This document shows positions 16,392 through 23,732 of a DNA stretch of 40,802 bases, in pieces. Origin of the DNA: an uncultured Prevotellaceae bacterium (GTDB lineage Bacteria; Bacteroidota; Bacteroidia; Bacteroidales; Muribaculaceae). The position numbers were made by a program, and so were the translations under genes. The stretch covers positions 1-40,802 of the forward strand of contig ONEL01000021.1 in assembly GCA_900316835.1 (NCBI GenBank), written 5' to 3'. Every line of letters starts with the position of its first letter. The stretch's first letter is position 1. The notes beneath the pieces were generated by a model that did no database searches, was not told the origin of the DNA, and worked only from the letters and a program-made list of their open reading frames with translations.

Positions 16392-17924
16392 CTACTCTTG
16401 TACAACATGCACTGCACGGACTACATGGCCTGCGCATCGTTGTTTGCCGCCAATGGAGCAGTTCCCGACATCACCTCCTTTTATATACAGTCCTATACCA
16501 TAAGTAGTTGTATAGTATGTAACACAGGACCAATACTCTGCTGATGTACCAAAATTATAAATTGTGCTCTCATAACGATAACCTGTAGCAGGGAAAAAGA
16601 CTGATTCTCCATTGGTTTTGCTCTTGAAAACACGTCCCCACACACCATTCACATTGGTCCAATCGCTATCGCTGTTATCCAACAATTCTTTTAACTGCAA
16701 GTATGTAGGCATTCTCCAAGCAGCTCCCCAATTTGCAGTGGCAGCATCATCTTCAGGATCAAGTCGAGATTTACCATCCACATTGTAGTGGTACTTAGTA
16801 ATCACGATGTTGTCACCGCTCCTCTTACACCACTTGTAGTTATCCCAGTCATAACTTGTCTTGCGTTTTGTTTCACCCCAAGCGAAATAATATCCACTTT
16901 CAGCCGGACTGTTGGCCATCACATTACAGCACGCCCACTTTGTCCCTGACGGGAAGCCCATGTCTATGATGTGTGGATGATTTCCGTCGGGGCAGAACGC
17001 ATTAGAATAAAACAAGCTTGAGCCGTCCCAGTTGACATCCATATAATAAGCGTTGCCTCTGGCGAAAATTTTATGTGATTTCAACACATCATCGGTGCTG
17101 ACAGCATCGTTATTGATAACAGCCTTAAGCCTGGCATTGTCGATTGCGGCATTGCTCACGCCAGTTGTAGCATCAATTATATCATAGGCCGGAATATACC
17201 ACGATACTATTGTACCTGTTGCGCCGGGAGCTATTGTAATTTCATTGCTCTCAGCATCGGTTTGGCTATCTTGAGACACTATTTTTCTCGAACTATTGGT
17301 GAGTACAATCTTGTCACTATACTTGTACCACGGATTAGTCACATCAAAGCCTTGATGCCTGAACGTGATGCTCGATTCCGAGTTGTTGTTCACAGTCAGA
17401 ACCTCGTAGACGCACAGGTGGCTGAACTTCGCTTGATTGCTTCCCTTCTTTGCTGTGAACCACATTGGCAACGAGAGTTCGCCATTACCATCAATGCCAA
17501 CTCGTTTCAGTGAGTAGGATGCAATCACATCCTCAGCATCAATATAAGCTTCTACTCCCGTCACGCCAATTATATCATAGTCACGGTCACGCTTGACCGA
17601 CTTAGGAAGCGTGACCATAAATGAGCATGTCTTGCCATCGCTGCTTATGTCAAAAACGGTGGACGGACTCTCGGCTTGATACACTCTGCCATCTTGACGG
17701 ACAAAAATCTGTATCTTGTCTCCTTCTTTCCACCTGGCATTCAGATTGAAGCCATCAGCCGCAGGCACACCATTTATAACGCTGCCAAGGCGTGAGGACG
17801 ACAAGTCCTCGGCTGGCACCGTGGCGGTAAAGACTGCATGACGCTTTTCAATGTCGTTATCATCGCATGAAGGCAACAAAAATACATATATTAATGTAAC
17901 TAATAATAAGGTAAACTTTTTCAT
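16392..17924 (-). CDS. FISUMP lipoprotein B (Mfa-like N-terminus)
   Basis: The product has 510 residues with a lipoprotein signal ending in LLPSC. The N-terminal half carries blocks shared with C and D (AVFTATVPAEDLSSSR, DKIQIFVRQDG, YDIIGVTGVEAYID). The C-terminal FISUMP domain runs from FCPDGNHPHIIDMGFPSGTK to VVRAVHVVQE and includes YYFAWGET and WRMPT. Within that domain the region after WRMPT (residues about 430-490) differs most from its paralogues and is Tyr/Thr-rich; it could be the specificity part. It follows precursor P2 by 290 bases in which I see no other gene, and precedes P1. Confidence 0.8.
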   Translation of the reverse strand: MKKFTLLLVTLIYVFLLPSCDDNDIEKRHAVFTATVPAEDLSSSRLGSVINGVPAADGFNLNARWKEGDKIQIFVRQDGRVYQAESPSTVFDISSDGKTCSFMVTLPKSVKRDRDYDIIGVTGVEAYIDAEDVIASYSLKRVGIDGNGELSLPMWFTAKKGSNQAKFSHLCVYEVLTVNNNSESSITFRHQGFDVTNPWYKYSDKIVLTNSSRKIVSQDSQTDAESNEITIAPGATGTIVSWYIPAYDIIDATTGVSNAAIDNARLKAVINNDAVSTDDVLKSHKIFARGNAYYMDVNWDGSSLFYSNAFCPDGNHPHIIDMGFPSGTKWACCNVMANSPAESGYYFAWGETKRKTSYDWDNYKWCKRSGDNIVITKYHYNVDGKSRLDPEDDAATANWGAAWRMPTYLQLKELLDNSDSDWTNVNGVWGRVFKSKTNGESVFFPATGYRYESTIYNFGTSAEYWSCVTYYTTTYGIGLYIKGGDVGNCSIGGKQRCAGHVVRAVHVVQE

Positions 17925-18214
17925 CTTAGCTGGTATTATATTGTTTCACTTATTCTGAAGTAGAACTCCTTTTTATCCATAACGATACTTTTGCAACAGT
18001 ATTTTATTATTATAATGTTTTATCTTATTGATTTTGAGCGCTTATAATAAATATTTAAAATTTGGAAATCTTTGATTGACCAGTCTAAACATGAATCAAA
18101 TTATAAGAAACAAGCTAAAAAAAAACGCAGAAACCAAGAAGATAAAACTTTTTCAACAAATACAATCGATGTTAATGAATCCATTAATCGGTTAGAGTCA
18201 CTAACAATCACGCA

Positions 18215-18493
18215 TCAACAAATTACTTCAGTTTCTGGAACTTGGCATTCTTTAGTGCATATATTACATATTGAGTCATTTGTTACAGGACAATCATTAA
18301 CAGAGATACATGCTTCTGTTGCAATACAATCATCTTCCTTCGTCTCGTCACAACAAATTTTATAATTAGAATCTGTGCAAGCATCCGATGCACAAGCAAC
18401 TTCATTGGTTTCTTCTCTAGTATCAGCAGCACCACTAAGGTCGCTAATCACTTGCTTGTTGAGAGACAAGTCTTTTTCTTTTAAATGTTTCAT
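18215..18493 (-). CDS. Lanthipeptide precursor P2 (92 aa, 11 Cys)
   Basis: The leader MKHLKEKDLSLNKQVISDLS is a slightly diverged form of the common one, with LSLN in place of LSLD. The core starts after the acidic linker GAADTREETNE and contains 11 cysteines. Blocks shared with P3 and P4 are ACASDACTDSNYKICCDETK, DDCIATEACISVNDCP and a Cys at the last position. The core carries many more Asp/Glu than Lys/Arg, unlike cationic pore-forming lantibiotics. It is preceded by the decayed repeat R2 and followed by FISUMP B. The opposite-strand frame at the same place is a shadow. Confidence 0.8.
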   Translation of the reverse strand: MKHLKEKDLSLNKQVISDLSGAADTREETNEVACASDACTDSNYKICCDETKEDDCIATEACISVNDCPVTNDSICNICTKECQVPETEVIC

Positions 18494-18536
18494 TTTAGTA
18501 AAAGTTTGAATGGTTAATAAAAACGTTTATTTCTTA

Positions 18537-18563
18537 CGTGATTTTGCTTTCGCAATCTTTTAT
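18537..18563 (-). repeat. Cassette repeat R2 (decayed LanB-tail copy)
   Basis: On the minus strand it reads AAGATTGCGAAAGCAAAATC and then ACG, matching the end of the LanB elimination gene (IAKAK). It lies between FISUMP C and P2. The inner TTGC-GAAA-GCAA could also form a small hairpin. Confidence 0.6.
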
Positions 18564-18629
18564 TTGTAAAGTTAATAAATTCGCAGTTTGCAGTAATTGC
18601 CTTATTGTACCGTGGAGAAGTTTGTGCCT

Positions 18630-20162
18630 CTACTCTTGTCCAACATACACCGCACGAACGCTACAACCGTTTAGTCTGCCTATAATTCCCAAAGTATTAA
18701 CACCCATATTACCATAACGGAATGCTAAGACATAAGCGTAATAAGGATAGGAGGTGTAGAGATTAAAGCGTGACCAATAGTTGCCAGCTGCATCCAGCTC
18801 CTGAAAACCATACGGGTTGTACCAACCTGCAGCAGGAAAGAATACTGCTCTGTCGTTTGTTTTACTCTTGAAAAGATATCCCCCCATGCCATTTACTGTA
18901 ACCCACTCACTTGTGCAGTTTTCATGCAGTTCAGAAAACTGAGCCGTTTCTGGCATGCGCCACTCTGATCCCCAGTTTACGTAGGCGGCATCGTCAGCTG
19001 GATCAAGTTCATTTATGTTGTCGACAATGCCATAGTCACTATTTGCGCAGTACTTCGTGATTTGATGGTAGTCACCACCAACAAACCATTTGTAGTTAGA
19101 ATAAAAATATCCCTCCTTGGGGGAGGTTTCTCCCCACGCGAAATAGTCTCCACATTCTGCAGGGCTGTTGGCTCCCACATTACAGCATGCCCATTTTGTA
19201 CCTGACGGCAAGCCCAGGTCAATCATGTGAGGATGATTTCCATCGGGGCAGAACTCATTGGAGAAATAAAGATTTGAACCATCCCAATTGGCTTCCATAT
19301 AATAGGCATTGCCACGCACTAATGTTTTGGCTGAACTCAAAGCATCAATGGTGGTTACAGCATTGCCATTGACAACGGCTTTCAGCTTGGCGTTATCGAT
19401 TGTTGCTTCGGTTGTGCCACCAATTTTATTATCGGCAGGAATATACCACGACACTATCGTGCCCGTCATGCCAGCAGGTATAGTGATTTCTCTGCTCTCA
19501 CTATCGTTTTGACCATCTTGACCTGCCGAAATATAATTTCCAGTGAGCGAGATTTTATCGCTGTACTTGTACCAAGGAGTCATCACATCGAATCCTCCAT
19601 GCTTAAACGTGATACTTGACTCAGTGCTGTTGTTCACATAGAGGACCTCGTAGGCACATAGGTGACGGAACTTCGCTTGGGTGTTGCCCTTCTTGCAGGT
19701 GAACCACATTGGCAGCAACGGTGCACCGCTACTGTCAATGCCCACTCGCGTCAAGGTGCACGAGGCAATAACATCGTTGCCATCGATATAGGCTTCCACC
19801 CCTGTCACGCCTATAATCTCATAGTCTTTATCAGGTTTGACATTCTTTGGCAACACCAGCTCGAATGAGCAGGTCTTGCCGTCGCTGCTTATATCAGAAA
19901 CGGTGGACGTGCTCTCAGCCTGATACACCTTGCCGTCTTGACGTACAAAAATCTGAATCTTGTCGCCGTCTTTCCACTGGGCATTCAGATTGAACTCATC
20001 ACCATCTGGAATGCCATTTATAATACTGCCAGGCCGCGAGGACGACAAGTCCTCGGCTGGCACCGTGGCGGTAAAGACTGCCTGACGCTTGGCAATATCA
20101 TCTTCACAGGATGTGAACAGCGCCACTACTATTAACATAAATAATGTGAAATACTTTTTCAT
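18630..20162 (-). CDS. FISUMP lipoprotein C (Mfa-like N-terminus)
   Basis: This 510-residue lipoprotein has a lipobox in LFTSC after a short hydrophobic signal. The Mfa-like N-terminal half and the C-terminal FISUMP domain (MIDLGLPSGTKWACCNVGAN, YFAWGETSPK, WRMPETAQFSEL, GCSVRAVYVGQE) are very close to those of FISUMP D. The two share the run YKWF, GGDYHQITKYCANSDYGIVD almost exactly, so they are the youngest pair. It sits downstream of P3, separated by about 345 bases that hold a hairpin. Differences between C and D concentrate after the WRMP block. Confidence 0.8.
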   Translation of the reverse strand: MKKYFTLFMLIVVALFTSCEDDIAKRQAVFTATVPAEDLSSSRPGSIINGIPDGDEFNLNAQWKDGDKIQIFVRQDGKVYQAESTSTVSDISSDGKTCSFELVLPKNVKPDKDYEIIGVTGVEAYIDGNDVIASCTLTRVGIDSSGAPLLPMWFTCKKGNTQAKFRHLCAYEVLYVNNSTESSITFKHGGFDVMTPWYKYSDKISLTGNYISAGQDGQNDSESREITIPAGMTGTIVSWYIPADNKIGGTTEATIDNAKLKAVVNGNAVTTIDALSSAKTLVRGNAYYMEANWDGSNLYFSNEFCPDGNHPHMIDLGLPSGTKWACCNVGANSPAECGDYFAWGETSPKEGYFYSNYKWFVGGDYHQITKYCANSDYGIVDNINELDPADDAAYVNWGSEWRMPETAQFSELHENCTSEWVTVNGMGGYLFKSKTNDRAVFFPAAGWYNPYGFQELDAAGNYWSRFNLYTSYPYYAYVLAFRYGNMGVNTLGIIGRLNGCSVRAVYVGQE

Positions 20163-20340
20163 TTTGGTTTAGTTTAAGTCTATTATCATATCCTGTAAAA
20201 TAATGGATTTAAATAAATATATAGTCAACAAACAGGCTGCAGTTATCTGCTAATAATTCATTTTATCATAAATAGATTTGCTCTCCCTTATTTATGGTTC
20301 ATAATATCGATTTTTTCAGTGAGCAAATACACCCTTACAC

Positions 20341-20375
20341 ATCAGGGTTTTGCAAAAAATGCGCAAAATCCTGAT
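20341..20375 (-). terminator. Hairpin between P3 and FISUMP C, possible attenuator
   Basis: ATCAGGGTTTTGC (20341-20353) pairs with GCAAAATCCTGAT (20363-20375) with one G-T position, closing a 9-base loop. It lies in the 20163-20508 intergenic stretch, in which I see no coding frame. No strong T-run follows on the minus strand, so partial termination or transcript processing is more likely than a full stop. Confidence 0.45.
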
Positions 20376-20508
20376 CCTGTCCATAAAAGAGATACAGTCA
20401 AATGGCATCAGGGATCAACTTTTTCAGAATCAAACTCAATTATGAAGCTCTGGACTTCCCCCCCCAAGTAGATTAATCATATTAATCAATTGTAGCAATC
20501 AACTATAT

Positions 20509-20823
20509 TTAACAATCTACCGTCTCGACAGGTATCATGCAGCCTGGAACGTAGGAGCATAATTCACAATGTGATTCATCTGTTTCTAGGCACACACAAG
20601 TGTTTTCATCCTTTGTCGCAGGACAATCATTAACAGAGACACATGCTTCAGATGCAACACAATCATCTTCCTTAGTTGCAGCACAACAAATTTCAAAATG
20701 AGAATCTGTGCATACCTTTGTTGCACAAACAACTTCATTAGTTTTAACTTTAGTGTCAGTACTACTCAGTTCACTCACCACTTGCTTGTCAAGAGACAAG
20801 TCTTTTTCAGTTACTTTTTTCAT
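20509..20823 (-). CDS. Lanthipeptide precursor P3 (104 aa, 13 Cys)
   Basis: The leader MKKVTEKDLSLDKQVVSELS is followed by a linker (STDTKVKTNE) and a core with 13 cysteines. It shares with P2 and P4 the order CATKVCTDSHFEICC, TKEDDCVASEACVSVNDCP. It then diverges in a longer tail (CVCLETDESHCELCSYVPGC) and ends in Cys. The 73 bases upstream are almost identical to those before P4 and include the complete last 11 codons and stop of the LanB elimination gene, evidence of recent duplication. It is followed by FISUMP C. Dehydration and ring formation by LanB/LanC are inferred. Confidence 0.8.
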   Translation of the reverse strand: MKKVTEKDLSLDKQVVSELSSTDTKVKTNEVVCATKVCTDSHFEICCAATKEDDCVASEACVSVNDCPATKDENTCVCLETDESHCELCSYVPGCMIPVETVDC

Positions 20824-20896
20824 AATTTAAAAAATTAAAAATAATTAATAATTAAGTTATTTAGTCTCGTAATTTTGCTTTCGCAATCTCACTTTT
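20824..20896 (-). repeat. Cassette repeat R3 (near-identical LanB-tail copy plus leader region)
   Basis: This segment is nearly identical to 22831-22904. On the minus strand it contains AAAAGTGAGATTGCGAAAGC followed by AAAATTACGAGACTAA, which encodes KSEIAKAKLRD and stop exactly as at the end of the LanB elimination gene. The same AT-rich 5' leader follows. Similarity ends abruptly upstream at 20896. Confidence 0.85.
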
Positions 20897-20926
20897 ATGA
20901 TTTTTTTCGCATAGATAAACTTGCCT

Positions 20927-22465
20927 CTACTCTTGTGCAACATAATTCACGGCACGAATATTATAACCAAAACTCCGCATTGAAATGGCACCTCTTAGAA
21001 AGCCCATGTTTCCATAACGGAAACATAAACAAATGGCAACATAAGGTCTGTCATAATCTAGGTAGTCAATTGACCAATAGAAGCCACCTGTATCCAATTC
21101 CTGAAGCCCATTGTTGCCGTAACAACCGGCTGCAGTGAAGAAAACGGCATCGTTGTTTATATTACTCTTAAGAACATAACCGCCCATGCCGTTTATTTTA
21201 GTCCACTTGCTATTGCAATTGTCCAGCAGCTCAAAGATTTGAGCATATGACGGCATGCGCCAATCAGTACCCCAATTTACATAGGCGGCATCATCCTCAG
21301 GTTCAAGTTGTGTTCTGTTATCGACAATGCCATAGTCACTATTTGCGCAGTACTTCGTGATTTGATGGTAGTCACCACCTATGAACCACTTGTAATTATA
21401 ATCCCCAAAGGCCGACTTTGGATCTGTTTCTCCCCAAGCGAAATAGTCTCCACAATCAGTTGGGACGTTGGCACCTATATTGCAGCATGCCCATTTTGTC
21501 CCTGACGGCAAACCCAGGTCAATCATGTGCGGATGATTTCCATCGGGACAGAATTCATTGGAAAAATACAGAGTCGAGCCATCCCAGTTGACTTCCATAT
21601 AGTAGGCATTGCCACGAACTAAAGTTTTTGCCGAGCTCATTGCGTCGATAGTGGTTACAGCATTGCCATCAACAATAGCCTTTAGCTTAGCGTTGTTGAT
21701 TGTAGCTTCCGTTGTACCATCGATTTTATTTTCGGCAGGAATATAATATGAAACTATCGTACCCGTAGTGCCAGCCGGTATTGTGATTTCACTGCTCCCG
21801 GGATCGTTTGAACCATTGTGCCCTGCTGAGATATAATTGCCCATGAGCGATACTTTATCGCTATACCTATACCATGGAGTTGTCACGTCAAAACCACCGT
21901 GCTTAAACGTGATACTTGACTCAGAGCTGTTGTTCACATATAGAACCTCGTAGGCACACAGGTGACGAAACTTAGCTTGGCTGCTGCCTTTTTTTGTCGA
22001 GAACCACATTGGAAACGAAACTGAGCCATTGCCGTCTATACCCACTCTCGTAAGATTGCACAAGGCAACAACATCATCCCCTTCAATATACGCCTCCACT
22101 CCCGTAACACCTATTATGTCATAGTCCTTATCACGATTGACCGACTTCGGCAGCACGAGCTCGAAAGAGCAGGTCTTGCCGTCGATGCTTATGTCAGTAA
22201 CGGTGGATGGACTTTCGATTTGATAAACCTTGCCGTCTTGAAGCACAAAAATCTGTATCTTGTCGCCTTCTTTCCACTGGACATTTAAATTGTACCCGTC
22301 AGCAGCTGGCACACCATTTATAATGCTGCCAGGCCGTGTGGATGACAAGTCATCAGCAGGCATCGTGGCAGCAAAAATTGCTTGCCGTTTGCTAATATCT
22401 TCTTCGCAAGATGTCAACGCGAATATAAGCATTAACGAATATAAAAATAGGGCTATCTTTTTCAT
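20927..22465 (-). CDS. FISUMP lipoprotein D (Mfa-like N-terminus)
   Basis: The product has 512 residues with signal MKKIALFLYSLMLIFALTSC (lipobox ALTSC). The N-terminal half is Mfa-like (AIFAATMPADDLSSTRPGSI, EGDKIQIFVLQDGK). The C-terminal FISUMP domain contains FCPDGNHPHMIDLGLPSGTK, WACCNIGAN, YFAWGETDPK and WRMPSYAQ, and ends NIRAVNYVAQE. It is the FISUMP gene nearest the modification enzymes and lies 80 bases after P4. Its variable segment after WRMP contains a Cys-Tyr-Gly-rich turn not seen in C. It is predicted to be exported and lipidated; fimbrial assembly is possible, but no usher-like gene is present. Confidence 0.8.
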   Translation of the reverse strand: MKKIALFLYSLMLIFALTSCEEDISKRQAIFAATMPADDLSSTRPGSIINGVPAADGYNLNVQWKEGDKIQIFVLQDGKVYQIESPSTVTDISIDGKTCSFELVLPKSVNRDKDYDIIGVTGVEAYIEGDDVVALCNLTRVGIDGNGSVSFPMWFSTKKGSSQAKFRHLCAYEVLYVNNSSESSITFKHGGFDVTTPWYRYSDKVSLMGNYISAGHNGSNDPGSSEITIPAGTTGTIVSYYIPAENKIDGTTEATINNAKLKAIVDGNAVTTIDAMSSAKTLVRGNAYYMEVNWDGSTLYFSNEFCPDGNHPHMIDLGLPSGTKWACCNIGANVPTDCGDYFAWGETDPKSAFGDYNYKWFIGGDYHQITKYCANSDYGIVDNRTQLEPEDDAAYVNWGTDWRMPSYAQIFELLDNCNSKWTKINGMGGYVLKSNINNDAVFFTAAGCYGNNGLQELDTGGFYWSIDYLDYDRPYVAICLCFRYGNMGFLRGAISMRSFGYNIRAVNYVAQE

Positions 22466-22545
22466 TTCCGCTGATGATTTGAAAATTTCACTTCTTATAA
22501 TGTTTATGATTCTATTAATTTGTTAAAACCATAAACAATCAAACA

Positions 22546-22830
22546 TTAACACAGAATTCTTGTTTTGGGAACTTGGCATGTGTTGTTAGTACATCTTTCA
22601 CATAACGAGTCATTTGTTTCTGGGCAAACATCAACAGAGATACATGCTTCTGTTGCAATACAATCATCTTCCTTCGTCTCGGCACAACAAATTTCGAAAT
22701 TAGAATCTGTGCAGACATTTGATGCACAAATAAGCTCATTATTAGTTTCATCTCTAGTGTCAGCATTACCACTAAGGTTGCTCACCACATGCTTGTCGAG
22801 AGACAAGTCTTTTTCAGTTATTTTTTTCAT
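22546..22830 (-). CDS. Lanthipeptide precursor P4 (94 aa, 11 Cys)
   Basis: The leader MKKITEKDLSLDKHVVSNLS, with the LSLD box typical of class I recognition, is followed by linker GNADTRDETNN and a core with 11 cysteines (ICASNVCTDSNFEICC, TKEDDCIATEACISVDVCP, LCERCTNNTC, terminal Cys). About 15 acidic against 5 basic residues follow the leader. It begins 38 bases after the stop of the LanB elimination gene and is the first precursor to be transcribed. The overlapping 77-residue frame in another register is a shadow. The presence of LanB and LanC directly upstream makes modification likely. Confidence 0.85.
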   Translation of the reverse strand: MKKITEKDLSLDKHVVSNLSGNADTRDETNNELICASNVCTDSNFEICCAETKEDDCIATEACISVDVCPETNDSLCERCTNNTCQVPKTRILC

Positions 22831-22904
22831 GATTTAAAAGAATTAAAAATAATTAATAATTAAGTTATTTAGTCTCGTAATTTTGCTTTCGCAATCTCAC
22901 TTTT
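22831..22904 (-). repeat. Cassette repeat R4 (parental copy, overlaps LanB tail)
   Basis: This is the original context of the repeat: the last 11 codons and stop of the LanB elimination gene (to 22869) plus the 38-base AT-rich leader of P4. It matches 20824-20896 almost base for base, and 18537-18563 and 16341-16369 partly. Confidence 0.8.
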
Positions 22905-23732
22905 GTAGTATCTTGTAAGGAAATTATACACTACCATCTCGTTAAGGCGGTTATTGCTAGCAAAGAGCCTGTTCATTTCCATGTGAATGTAAGATGGAAT
23001 GTTCAGTTTATTCCATGGTGATTCACCTATTATGGCCGCAACAGTGTTGGTGTAAGTCTTGATAGATTTACTTATTGATAAAGTTCTGTCATCAAGATTG
23101 TTGCCTTGTATTATATCACTCACAGTGTTTCTCTTTTTCCTATATGCCTCATTGAGGCTCTTACTGTTGTGGATATTGAATTTGAACTCCCTCAAGAATG
23201 AGCCATTCATTTCCTCAACAAGAGCCATTTTTCGCTCCAAGTCAAGTCCCAGGCTTGAGAGCAGTGAGTCGACAAGCAGGAAAGAGGCCTTCCATCGCAT
23301 CGCTGGGTTGTCAATTGATAGCTTCAATATTGCCGCGACACATTCACTGCCGGCATGGAAAACACGCTCTGAGAGTTCAATGTGCTTAGCCCCATATCGT
23401 TCAATCTCCCTTTGGTAGGTGTCGATAACCACTTTATATACCTCGCAGTTCTTAACGAAAGGGGAAAGTTGCTTTCTTGCCAATGTCACTACATCGCCAA
23501 AGTCATTGATAGAGCGCAGCAGGAACCTCACCCTGAGGTGGAAGTCGGGGTCGGAATATCGAATAAAGAACCACGCCACTATTATCTTTTTCTCCAAGAG
23601 ACGATGAGCAAGTGGCAGAATCTTATCCACTATCAAACTGTCGCAAGTTTTCACCCCACAATATAGCTTGAAGAAAAGCCACTCGTCACCTGGCATGAAA
23701 GTCCTTTTTATGTTGCCTGCGTTATTGCTCAT
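22869..23732 (-). CDS. LanB elimination subunit (SpaB_C / thiopeptide-type domain)
   Basis: This 287-residue protein matches the separate C-terminal domain of class I dehydratases, which removes glutamate from glutamylated Ser/Thr to leave dehydroalanine or dehydrobutyrine. The diagnostic blocks are DEWLFFKLYCGVKTCDSLIV (17-36) and WFFIRYSDPDFHLRVRF (54-70). A C-terminal YNFLTRYYKSEIAKAK end is also present. Its ATG overlaps the stop of the LanB gene (ATGA type), indicating coupled synthesis. A split LanB is known from pinensin and thiopeptide clusters. Its last 11 codons have been copied into the downstream precursor cassettes. Confidence 0.85.
   Translation of the reverse strand: MSNNAGNIKRTFMPGDEWLFFKLYCGVKTCDSLIVDKILPLAHRLLEKKIIVAWFFIRYSDPDFHLRVRFLLRSINDFGDVVTLARKQLSPFVKNCEVYKVVIDTYQREIERYGAKHIELSERVFHAGSECVAAILKLSIDNPAMRWKASFLLVDSLLSSLGLDLERKMALVEEMNGSFLREFKFNIHNSKSLNEAYRKKRNTVSDIIQGNNLDDRTLSISKSIKTYTNTVAAIIGESPWNKLNIPSYIHMEMNRLFASNNRLNEMVVYNFLTRYYKSEIAKAKLRD

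Noticed and set aside
11496..22465. Large direct repeats that might be an assembly or transposon duplication
   Set aside because: The similarity is protein-family paralogy of four complete FISUMP genes with different variable segments and intact signals, and no transposase is present.
15884..22830. Metallothionein- or ferredoxin-like reading of the Cys-rich small proteins
   Set aside because: The shared LSLDK leader, the adjoining LanB/LanC genes and the many Ser/Thr residues fit lanthipeptide precursors better; metal binding is not excluded but has less support.
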